Notes under the pieces: generated by a model
What the model was told of the DNA's origin: nothing
The model's database searches: none
The model's input: the letters and a program-made list of their open reading frames with translations, nothing else
Program-made: the position numbers and the translations under genes
Assembly: GCA_026981635.1 (NCBI GenBank)
Contig: JALSIF010000026.1
Location: forward strand, 1-6,135
Direction of reading: 5' to 3'
Origin: JALSIF01 sp026981635 [NCBI: bacterium]
Lineage (GTDB): Bacteria; 4484-113; JALSIF01
Length of the DNA: 6,135 nucleotides
In this document: positions 1-6,095 of the stretch, piece by piece
Numbering within the stretch: position 1 is the stretch's first letter
Layout of the letters: every line of letters begins with the position of its first letter

Positions 1-1
1 C

Positions 2-736
2 TACTACAACAACCCGCAGACGGCCGGCTTTGACGCCCGCTACTACTTCACCTTCAACGCCCTGCAAGGGGAGCTGATGCGCCAGGGACGCAACAAGGTG
101 GGCATGATCTACAGCCCCGCCCTGGGAAGCATCCAGGGTGATCAGGTGGCGATGAGCTTCATGCCCAACCCGCCCTTCCAGTCCATCACCGACCTGTGGA
201 AGGTGCTTGACCCGGCGGGCAACCCGCTGCTTATCCCCACCACCACCGAGGACATGGATGTGAGGCTGGGGCTGACCACCCCGCCCAGCCAGTTCCTGCG
301 CGACCTCAACGAGGACGAGGACAACTTCCGCGTGCAGGGCGGCCAGCTTCGCATGGTTGACCTGGACGGAGATGGCATCGGCGACTACACCACCGATGTC
401 AGGGTGCTCTCCGGTCCCTCGGTCTTCCGCTACGTGGAGATCTACGACCGCAAGGCGGGTGAGTATCGGGTGATCGCCAACTGGCTGGACGACATCGCCC
501 CCTACATCACCACCCGAAGCTATGTCTTCCGCATCACCGGCACCGGCTCCATCCCCAACCGGGCCACCACCACCGACCTTTCCAACGGCCCAGGTTCCCT
601 TAGCCGCAACCGCACCCTCAAGGCCATCGTGGACGTGGGGCCGTGGCACGCCCGCCGCGACGACCCACTGCTTCGGCCACTCAGCTTCAAGTTCCTCTAC
701 CTGGCCGACTCGGCTGATCCCAACACCGACTTCTAG
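2..736 (+). CDS. GspK/PilX-like pilus or pseudopilus component, C-terminal part (5' truncated)
   Basis: The reading frame is open from the window edge, so the true start lies upstream; 244 residues are visible before the TAG stop. The tail resembles the C-terminal region of GspK/PilX-type minor pseudopilin-associated proteins: a stretch ITTRSYVFRITGTG (about residues 169-182 of the visible part) is followed by NRTLKAIVDVG (about 203-213), the usual strand pair with an Arg-rich turn between. These proteins sit at the tip of the pilus or pseudopilus and help start assembly. At residues 120-128 there is a textbook DxDxDGxxD loop (DLDGDGIGD), which suggests calcium binding; GspK tips are known to bind calcium. 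No Cys is seen. It lies upstream of a secretin and a PilM-PilN gene, which supports a role in the same machine. The family call rests on short motifs and context only; it could be an unrelated secreted protein. The N-terminal prepilin peptide, which would decide this, is outside the window. Confidence 0.55.
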   Translation, partial: YYNNPQTAGFDARYYFTFNALQGELMRQGRNKVGMIYSPALGSIQGDQVAMSFMPNPPFQSITDLWKVLDPAGNPLLIPTTTEDMDVRLGLTTPPSQFLRDLNEDEDNFRVQGGQLRMVDLDGDGIGDYTTDVRVLSGPSVFRYVEIYDRKAGEYRVIANWLDDIAPYITTRSYVFRITGTGSIPNRATTTDLSNGPGSLSRNRTLKAIVDVGPWHARRDDPLLRPLSFKFLYLADSADPNTDF

Positions 737-877
737 CTGGCCGCTGGTGTGGGGAGATGTATGGTGGGGTTCCCGCGGGAGAGGGAAAGGCAAGGAGGAG
801 AAAAATTTTCCCCACCTTGGGAACAAAATCTCATGCCCGGGGTCTCATAAGCTCGGGCTTGATGGGAGGCCCGCTGC

Positions 878-906
878 TTGACACCTTTAGGGGGCGGGTC
901 TAGAAT
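878..906 (+). promoter_or_regulatory. Sigma70-type promoter of the secretin gene
   Basis: A perfect -35 hexamer TTGACA (878-883) is followed after exactly 17 bp by TAGAAT (901-906), a 5/6 match to the -10 consensus. Transcription would start near 912-914 and leave a leader of about 118 nt before the GTG at 1031. It lies 142 bp after the stop of the upstream gene, so the secretin and the genes after it can be transcribed independently of the GspK-like gene. No operator or riboswitch was recognised in the leader. The call rests on sequence match alone. Confidence 0.7.
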
Positions 907-1014
907 TCATCGGCCCAAAACCGCGGAGGAAGGAAGAGTATTTCCTAGAATAGGGAGCTATCTGCCATAATCGGTCCGTCGGGGGATGGGGTTTCCAGGC
1001 AAGGACAAGAACTC

Positions 1015-1020
1015 AGGAGG
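1015..1020 (+). promoter_or_regulatory. Ribosome binding site deciding the secretin start (GTG 1031)
   Basis: A full AGGAGG is placed 10 nt before the in-frame GTG at 1031. The alternative ATG at 986, 15 codons upstream in the same frame, has only a run of G immediately before it, and the ATG at 1040 is 19 nt away from this site. Starting at 1031 also gives a compact signal peptide, whereas 986 adds 15 polar residues in front of it. Confidence 0.75.
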
Positions 1021-1030
1021 AAGACACTCA

Positions 1031-3985
1031 GTGGCTCAAATGAGGACTAAGGCGACGAAACTTCCTTCTCAGGTTGGTCTGGCGCTGTTTCTGGCGTTGG
1101 GGGCGGCACTTGTGGTGTCGCTTACCCAGGCGAGCGCGGCCGAGAAGGCGAGGCTGGTGAATCTGAGCGATCGCGACGTCCTCGTGCTTCCGGCTGAGTA
1201 CGACGTGGTCTCTCCCCCTGCGGTCAGCGACGGAGTGATCACCCTTGAGCTGGCCGGACCCTCGCTTGCCGAGCAGAAGCTGAGTGGTGGTCTGCTCAGT
1301 TCAGTGAAGCTTGAGCCCACCGGAGAGGGGGTCAAGGTGGTGGTGGAGCTGGACGGCATCGCCACCCTGCCGGCCTCCCACCTCAGGATAAGCATCCCCC
1401 AGCCGGGCTACACCATCTTCCAGATCCTCCACCCGGCGAGCAAGGGAGATCCCCTTGATGTAATCCTGCTCGGTCTGCCTGAGCCCGAACCGGTTTCGCC
1501 GGCGGAGGAGGCAGAGCCAGAGCCTGCGCCGGCGGTCCCGCCGGTCACCCAGCCGGAAAGCGAGCCGGAGGCTGAGGCTGAAAAGAAGCCATCCCCGCCC
1601 CCCGCCTCACAGCCCCAAGTTGAGGCGAAGCCGGGGGTAGGGCAGGAGCAGGCCGCTGGCGGTACCCCCGAGACCGCTCCGGTCAAGCCGGCACTGGCCA
1701 TTCCCAAGCGGATTGACGAGATCGCCTATGACCCGGCCAGTCACCGGTTGGCCATTGTGGGAGAGGACAACCTGAAGGCCCAGGTGGAGCGGGTGGAGGG
1801 TGGTATCCGCATCACCCTGGCCCTCCCCGGCAACGCCAACCTGCCCTCGGTGGTCTACCCTGGCGATGCCAACCTGGGAGGCATCTACTTCAACCCCCGC
1901 AGCGAGGGTGGGGCGGTGGTCTTCATTGATCTTTCCCGCAACCCCGCCATCACCTTCCGCCAGAGCCAGCTTGATGGGGGCAAGATAGTGCTGATTGACC
2001 TCACCATCCCGCCCGCTCCGGCGGCTCCCCTGGCGGGGAGCGAGCAAGGCGGGGAGCCGGTGGCCGGTTCCCAGCCCAACGGCGGTGATCTCTTCCCCCT
2101 GAACGGTGGCGAGGAAGAGGAGCCTTCCCTGGAGGAGCTGCTCCAGTCGGGACGCTACCAGTTTGAAGATAACGAGTTTGCTACCCAACCGGTGGCGGCC
2201 GCCCCCACTGACCGGGTAGCCCAGGGAGAACAGGGGAAGAGCAGCCAGCCGGTTGACCCCTATCTCATGGGCAACTACGAATTCCCGCCCACCGAGGAGG
2301 AGGGCCAGCTTTCCGACGTGCTGGTCAACTTCTCCACCGGCCTGCAGGGGTTCAATGTGTTTAGTGTGCTAAATCTCCTCAGCGACATCTCGGGCCTCTC
2401 CATCATCATTGACCCCTACATCACCGATGCCCCCACCGGCCCGCGGGAGAACATCCGCGAGCCGCTGGACACCTTTGACATCGGCGGAGGCGCCGGCGCC
2501 CAGGGTGGAACCGAGGGGGGCTTCCGCGATGCGGGTGACTTCAACACCGCTGCCTTCCTCTCCTCCGGACTGGGAGTGAGGGGCTCATTCAAGGATGTGC
2601 CCTTTGATGTGGCGCTGGACATAATACTTAAGTCCAACAACTTCAGAAAGATCGTCTATCGCGATCCCAATGACCCCTTCGCCAAGCCCATCATCTATGT
2701 GACCAGCCAGGAGCGCTACGAGCAGGAGATCGCCGAGGCCAACCGGCTGGACTTCATTCAGATTCAATATGCCGATCCGATTCAGATCTACCTGCTCCTC
2801 GGCAACCTGAACCTGCTTCCCTCCATCAACTTCGGCTGGTACGGCTACCGAGGGTTTGACCTGCTTGGTGGTGGTGGATTCGGTGGCGGCTTCGGAGGAG
2901 GCTTTGGCGGCCGGGGCGGTTTTGGGGGAGGTGGTTTCGGCCGAGGTGGAATCGGCGGAGGTGGTGGATTTGGACTGGGTGGTGGAGGTGGCCGGATAGG
3001 CTTCGGGGCTACTCCCACCGATGTTCCCAACTACTTCAACCAGCCCACCCAGTTCCCCGGCGGGCCCGGGCCCGGGTTCGGCGGTGGCTTCGGTGGTGGC
3101 GGGTTCGGTGGGGGTGGCTTTGGCGGAGGATTCGGCGGCCAGCTGGGCGGCGGCTTTGGCAACCAGCCCGGATTTATCAACTTCCCCACCGCCAAGACCG
3201 GCTTGGTGGTGGTGCGCGGGGCGCCCGAGACCCTGGCCCGGGTGCGGGAGGTCATCCGCATGGTGGACCGCCCGCCCAAGATCGTCAAGATGAAGGTGAC
3301 CATCTACCAGGTCTCGGAGAACCCGCAGCTGGTCTACGGTCTGGTTCAGGCTCTGGCCCAGCGGGAGCGCTTCAACATCAACTATTCCCAGGGAACCCTC
3401 TCCCTGGTCATCCGGCCCAAGCAGGCCCAGCGGCTGGTGGAGGACTACACGGCGGCCTTTGACTTCCTGCAGACCCAGAACCTGGCTCGGGTGATCACCC
3501 AGACCGAGCTGATGACCCTGGAGGGGCAGACCGCCATCCTCTCCACCCAGCGAAACGTGCCCATCTTTGTGCCCACCGTAACCTTTGACCAGTTCGGCAA
3601 CCCCATCCGTACCACCCAGCCCCAGAACATCACCACCGGAACTCAGATCTCCTTCCTGCCCCAGGTGGACGACCACGGAAGGGTCACCCTGTTCGTCAAC
3701 CCGCAGATCAGCCAGGTGGACGGTCCACCCATCGTGGCTCCCGACGGGACCGCCACCGCGGTGCCCACCAGCCAGACCCAGCTTTTGGCGGTGTTTAGGC
3801 TGAAGGATGGGGAGACTGCCCTGATCGGCGGTCTTACCACCAACCAGAACAACCGCCAGCGCCAGACGGTCCCCATCCTCGGCGACCTGCCCCTGATCGG
3901 CCCGCTCTTTGACCGCATAAACATCACCACCACCCGCACCTTCCTCTTCATCACCGTGACGGTGAATGTGATGGATGACCGCTGA
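1031..3985 (+). CDS. pilQ: PilQ-like outer-membrane secretin with AMIN modules and Gly/Phe-rich insert
   Basis: This is the multimeric outer-membrane channel through which the pilus (or a T2SS-like pseudopilus substrate) passes. With the GTG start it has 984 residues (999 from ATG 986), longer than usual PilQ. In order: a signal peptide with a basic start, a hydrophobic core and a likely cleavage after ASA (residue 36); an AMIN-like beta module (about 38-149); a Pro/Glu-rich linker (150-225); a second AMIN-like module (226-327); an acidic, Gly/Pro-rich linker to about 425; an N0/STN domain (about 434-568) split by a 50-residue insert (466-516); an N1/NolW-like domain whose first half (574-600) and second half (about 716-749) are separated by Gly/Phe-rich sequence; and the secretin domain (750-982) with LKDGETALIGGL (924-935) and the signature VPILGDLPLIGPLF (947-960). 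AMIN modules usually bind peptidoglycan. No Cys is seen, and there is no tail after the barrel for a pilotin. PilQ is preferred over GspD because of the AMIN modules and the adjacent PilM-PilN gene. Confidence 0.92.
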   Translation: MAQMRTKATKLPSQVGLALFLALGAALVVSLTQASAAEKARLVNLSDRDVLVLPAEYDVVSPPAVSDGVITLELAGPSLAEQKLSGGLLSSVKLEPTGEGVKVVVELDGIATLPASHLRISIPQPGYTIFQILHPASKGDPLDVILLGLPEPEPVSPAEEAEPEPAPAVPPVTQPESEPEAEAEKKPSPPPASQPQVEAKPGVGQEQAAGGTPETAPVKPALAIPKRIDEIAYDPASHRLAIVGEDNLKAQVERVEGGIRITLALPGNANLPSVVYPGDANLGGIYFNPRSEGGAVVFIDLSRNPAITFRQSQLDGGKIVLIDLTIPPAPAAPLAGSEQGGEPVAGSQPNGGDLFPLNGGEEEEPSLEELLQSGRYQFEDNEFATQPVAAAPTDRVAQGEQGKSSQPVDPYLMGNYEFPPTEEEGQLSDVLVNFSTGLQGFNVFSVLNLLSDISGLSIIIDPYITDAPTGPRENIREPLDTFDIGGGAGAQGGTEGGFRDAGDFNTAAFLSSGLGVRGSFKDVPFDVALDIILKSNNFRKIVYRDPNDPFAKPIIYVTSQERYEQEIAEANRLDFIQIQYADPIQIYLLLGNLNLLPSINFGWYGYRGFDLLGGGGFGGGFGGGFGGRGGFGGGGFGRGGIGGGGGFGLGGGGGRIGFGATPTDVPNYFNQPTQFPGGPGPGFGGGFGGGGFGGGGFGGGFGGQLGGGFGNQPGFINFPTAKTGLVVVRGAPETLARVREVIRMVDRPPKIVKMKVTIYQVSENPQLVYGLVQALAQRERFNINYSQGTLSLVIRPKQAQRLVEDYTAAFDFLQTQNLARVITQTELMTLEGQTAILSTQRNVPIFVPTVTFDQFGNPIRTTQPQNITTGTQISFLPQVDDHGRVTLFVNPQISQVDGPPIVAPDGTATAVPTSQTQLLAVFRLKDGETALIGGLTTNQNNRQRQTVPILGDLPLIGPLFDRINITTTRTFLFITVTVNVMDDR
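2867..3010 (+). repeat. Gly/Phe repeat block 1 inside the secretin gene
   Basis: Imperfect GGT/GGC/GGA codon runs punctuated by TTC/TTT encode secretin residues 613-660, built from FGGG-like units with seven FG dipeptides and occasional Arg, Ile or Leu. Both Gly and Phe codons vary from unit to unit. The block is therefore not a fresh DNA duplication but a maintained protein-level low-complexity segment. It interrupts the N1 ring domain. Confidence 0.9.
3059..3172 (+). repeat. Gly/Phe repeat block 2 inside the secretin gene
   Basis: A second low-complexity block (secretin residues 677-714) opens with GGPGPG and continues as FGGG/FGGGG units with six FG dipeptides. It is separated from block 1 by a 16-residue spacer of ordinary composition (TPTDVPNYFNQPTQFP, 661-676). 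Its first codons form the GGGCCC-type palindrome at 3061-3074. The N1 domain resumes just after it. Confidence 0.9.
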
Positions 3986-4040
3986 TGCCCGTGGCCAGCA
4001 TCCCCACCGGCGATGGGAACCTGACACCGGGGCGGGGAGT

Positions 4041-4070
4041 CTTACATGGGTGCAGGGACTAGTCTAGATT
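4041..4070 (+). promoter_or_regulatory. Possible weak promoter just before the PilM-PilN gene
   Basis: CTTACA (4041-4046, 4/6 to the -35 consensus) and TAGATT (4065-4070, 4/6 to -10) are 18 bp apart. The -10 lies in GTCTAGATTT, which matches 9 of 10 bases of the -10 region of the secretin promoter (898-907, GTCTAGAATT). A transcript from it would start about 6 nt before the ATG at 4083, almost leaderless. Weak individual matches make this tentative; the gene may simply be read through from the secretin. Confidence 0.3.
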
Positions 4071-4082
4071 TGGCAAAGGGCG

Positions 4083-6095
4083 ATGGCGAAGAAACAGAGA
4101 CTCAAGCGGCTTGACCTGGGCATAGATCTGACCGCCAACGAGATGAGGGCGGTGGCGCTCAGCCGCCGGGGCAAGAACCTGGTGCTGGAGAACTTCATCA
4201 TCGCCGAGATCCCCAGTGCGGTCTTTGCTGCCGGTAGGGTGGCCGACCCCAAGACCCTGGGCGAGCGGATCAAGGCGATCCTCCTGGAGCACGGCATCAA
4301 GGGCAGGCGGGTGAAGCTATCCCTGTCGGGAAAGGCTTCCATCACCCGGCGAATTGAGCTTCCCGCCATGAGTATGGCCCGCATCCGCCAGGCCATCCGC
4401 CTACAGATCGGCCAGTATGTTCCCTTCCCTCCCGCTGACACCTCCTACGACTTCGCCATCGTTCCCAAGCAGAAGCGGATGGTCCAGGCGGGGCAGACCG
4501 AAGTGCTGCTCAGCGCCACCCGCAAGTCAACCATTGACTCGCTGATGGAGACCCTGCGCTATGCGGGTCTTGAGCCGGCGGGAATTGAGGTGACCGCCCT
4601 GGCCGCCGGCGACATGCTGATTGAGGCGGTAAGCCCCGACTACCAGCAGTCGGTCTGCTTCATTGACATGCGCGACTCGGTGACCGAGCTCACCTTCTAC
4701 ACCGGTCACTACTTCAAGCTCACCCGCACCATTGAGATCGGCTACAACACCATCATTAACCGGGTCTCCCAGGACCTGGAAGTCTCCCCCGAGCAGGCCG
4801 AATCCTTCCTGGAAGAGGAGCAGATTGACCTCTCCCTGCCCGAGGAGGAGGTGGGCACCTCGGAGGACACCCGCCTGCGCGAGGCCATCCTGGGAGTACT
4901 CTCCAACTTCGTTTCCGAGCTGATCCGCTCCATCCGCTACTTTGAGGGCCAGGTGGGCCGCCAGGCCCGGGTGGGAAAGCTCTTCATCTATGGTAACATC
5001 GGCCTGCTCAGAAACCTGGACCGCTTCCTGGAGGAGCAGACCGGGCTGGAGACCAGTCGGGTGGCCCTAAGCCAGTTTGTGGACTTCAAGCAGGGCGAGT
5101 ACTCCATTGAGCTCCTGAACCGCAACGCCGAAAAGCTCATCACCGCTACCGCCCTGGCAAGGACCTTTTACGTCAAGAAGAAGGCGCTTGACCTTCTGCC
5201 TCAGGTCTATCGCACCAAGGCCCAGTACCGCTATGTGGCATCGGGCCTGCTTCTGATCCTGCTTGCCATGGGCTGGCTGCTTTACAACCAGCAGCGTCAA
5301 CTGGAGGAACAGATCTCAGACCTAAATGCCCAGCTCCAGCAGCTCACTTCCCAGATCGCCAAGTATGAGAACGATGCCAAGGCCTACGACCAGACCAAGC
5401 AGGAGGTAAACCAGCTCCTGCCCAAGTTTGACGAGATCATGTCCATCGCCAACAGCCAAGTGCCCATCCCGGTGATCATGACCGAGGTGGGCCGGCGCAC
5501 CCCGGATGGGCTCATCGTCGGAACGGTGATTACCGATCTAGGCACCAAGACGGTGACCATCCAGGGCTGTGCGTTGGGGGAGGACTTCCCCCTGCTTCAG
5601 CTCTATGTGCTACTGATTGACGACAGCCCCTTCTTCACCAACACCCAGTTTGGGGCACGCACAGCCGACCAGTGTGGCGGTGGTGGAGCCGGTGGTGGTG
5701 GTGGCCTTGGGGCCGGTGGTGCTGGAGGGGGCGGAATCGGAATTGGCGGACTAAACAGAGCCACTCCCGGCCAGGTCTTCTCCGGCTCCATCGCCAGCTC
5801 GGGTCCCAAGCTTGGTGTGGTTCAGGGTCTGGACAGGATGTACCGCTACATCAGACAGCCGCGTCTCAACTACAACGAGGCGGGGGTTGACCCCATGCAG
5901 GGCTTCCAGTTCCCCGGATTCGGTGCAAGGCCCGGGGCGGCCATTGAGAGCTTCTTCCGTGAACAGCGCGAGCTGGTACCGGTGGGGGTGTGGGAGTTCC
6001 AGATCACCACTACCATCAGCGACGAGGTGATCAAGCTTGGCTCCCAAAACCTGGAGGACTTCAAAAAGGAGATAGAAGATGTCCTCAAGACCTAG
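4083..6095 (+). CDS. pilM: PilM-PilN fusion protein of the pilus alignment complex (GspL-like layout)
   Basis: Residues 1-361 form an actin-like PilM domain: LGIDLTANEMRAVAL (12-26, phosphate-1 position), the family segments RRIELPAMSMARIRQAI (89-105) and QYVPFPPADTSYDF (111-124), VCFIDMRDSVTELTFYTG (191-208, phosphate-2 position) and KLFIYGNIGLLRNL (299-312). A PilN-type docking motif LDLLPQVYRTK (369-379) follows, then one membrane helix (about 384-401), a coiled coil (about 402-445) and a ferredoxin-like periplasmic domain (about 458 to the end), interrupted by a Gly-rich insert (532-556). PilM on the inner face normally binds the tail of separate PilN; here both are one chain, as in GspL of T2SS. 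The Gly expected in both DxG nucleotide motifs is replaced (D15-L-T17, D195-M-R197). The start at ATG 4083 is supported by an in-frame stop at 4065 and by PilM motifs beginning at residue 12, although the purine stretch AAAGGG ends only 2 nt before it. It follows the secretin after 97 bp and overlaps the next gene. Confidence 0.88.
   Translation: MAKKQRLKRLDLGIDLTANEMRAVALSRRGKNLVLENFIIAEIPSAVFAAGRVADPKTLGERIKAILLEHGIKGRRVKLSLSGKASITRRIELPAMSMARIRQAIRLQIGQYVPFPPADTSYDFAIVPKQKRMVQAGQTEVLLSATRKSTIDSLMETLRYAGLEPAGIEVTALAAGDMLIEAVSPDYQQSVCFIDMRDSVTELTFYTGHYFKLTRTIEIGYNTIINRVSQDLEVSPEQAESFLEEEQIDLSLPEEEVGTSEDTRLREAILGVLSNFVSELIRSIRYFEGQVGRQARVGKLFIYGNIGLLRNLDRFLEEQTGLETSRVALSQFVDFKQGEYSIELLNRNAEKLITATALARTFYVKKKALDLLPQVYRTKAQYRYVASGLLLILLAMGWLLYNQQRQLEEQISDLNAQLQQLTSQIAKYENDAKAYDQTKQEVNQLLPKFDEIMSIANSQVPIPVIMTEVGRRTPDGLIVGTVITDLGTKTVTIQGCALGEDFPLLQLYVLLIDDSPFFTNTQFGARTADQCGGGGAGGGGGLGAGGAGGGGIGIGGLNRATPGQVFSGSIASSGPKLGVVQGLDRMYRYIRQPRLNYNEAGVDPMQGFQFPGFGARPGAAIESFFREQRELVPVGVWEFQITTTISDEVIKLGSQNLEDFKKEIEDVLKT
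5676..5750 (+). repeat. Gly-rich low-complexity block in the PilN domain
   Basis: GGN codon runs encode residues 532-556 of the fusion protein, almost only Gly with Ala, Leu and Ile, starting right after Cys531. Unlike the secretin blocks there is no Phe. It is part of a longer insertion (about 524-633) between the strand and helix ending near DSPFFTNTQF and the last predicted strand VWEFQITTTIS of the ferredoxin-like domain. Confidence 0.85.
6066..6071 (+). promoter_or_regulatory. Ribosome binding site of the overlapping downstream gene
   Basis: AAGGAG lies 7 nt before the ATG at 6079, inside the end of the PilM-PilN gene. This near-ideal site and spacing is the main reason for calling a gene start there. 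Confidence 0.7.

Noticed and set aside
771-780. TCCCGCGGGA palindrome as a possible operator
   Set aside because: It is a single 10-base GC-rich palindrome 98 bp before the -35 element, with no second copy; no regulator can be tied to it.
805-829. Imperfect inverted repeat ATTTT-CCCA / TGGG-AAAAT after the GspK-like gene
   Set aside because: The stem is short and bulged and no T-run follows on the + strand, so it does not make a convincing intrinsic terminator.
835-858. GCCCG/CGGGC stem with a 14-nt loop before the secretin promoter
   Set aside because: A 5-bp stem with a large loop and only two T after it is within chance for this GC content.
522-881. 119-codon + strand frame overlapping the end of the GspK-like gene and the gap
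   Set aside because: Its Pro/Ser/Ala-rich product is the shifted reading of the GspK-like gene, with no ribosome binding site and no motif.
966-971. CATAAT as a second -10 element for the secretin
   Set aside because: No acceptable -35 hexamer lies 16-18 bp upstream, while the promoter at 878-906 fits far better.
1607-2188. 193-codon minus-strand frame opposite the AMIN/linker region
   Set aside because: It is a codon-bias shadow of the secretin gene; no own ribosome binding site or family motif was found.
2585-4027. 480-codon open frame on the minus strand opposite the secretin
   Set aside because: It lies wholly antisense to a well-supported secretin domain, its product is low-complexity with no recognisable motif, and long antisense frames are expected in GC-rich genes.
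3985-4062. 25-codon frame starting at the TGATG overlap with the secretin stop
   Set aside because: The overlap is of a coupled type, but the product is short and featureless and no ribosome binding site precedes it; nothing supports translation.
5672-5890. Trp/Arg-rich + strand frame over the Gly-rich block of the fusion gene
   Set aside because: Frame-shifted reading of GGN codon runs produces this composition automatically; there is no start signal.
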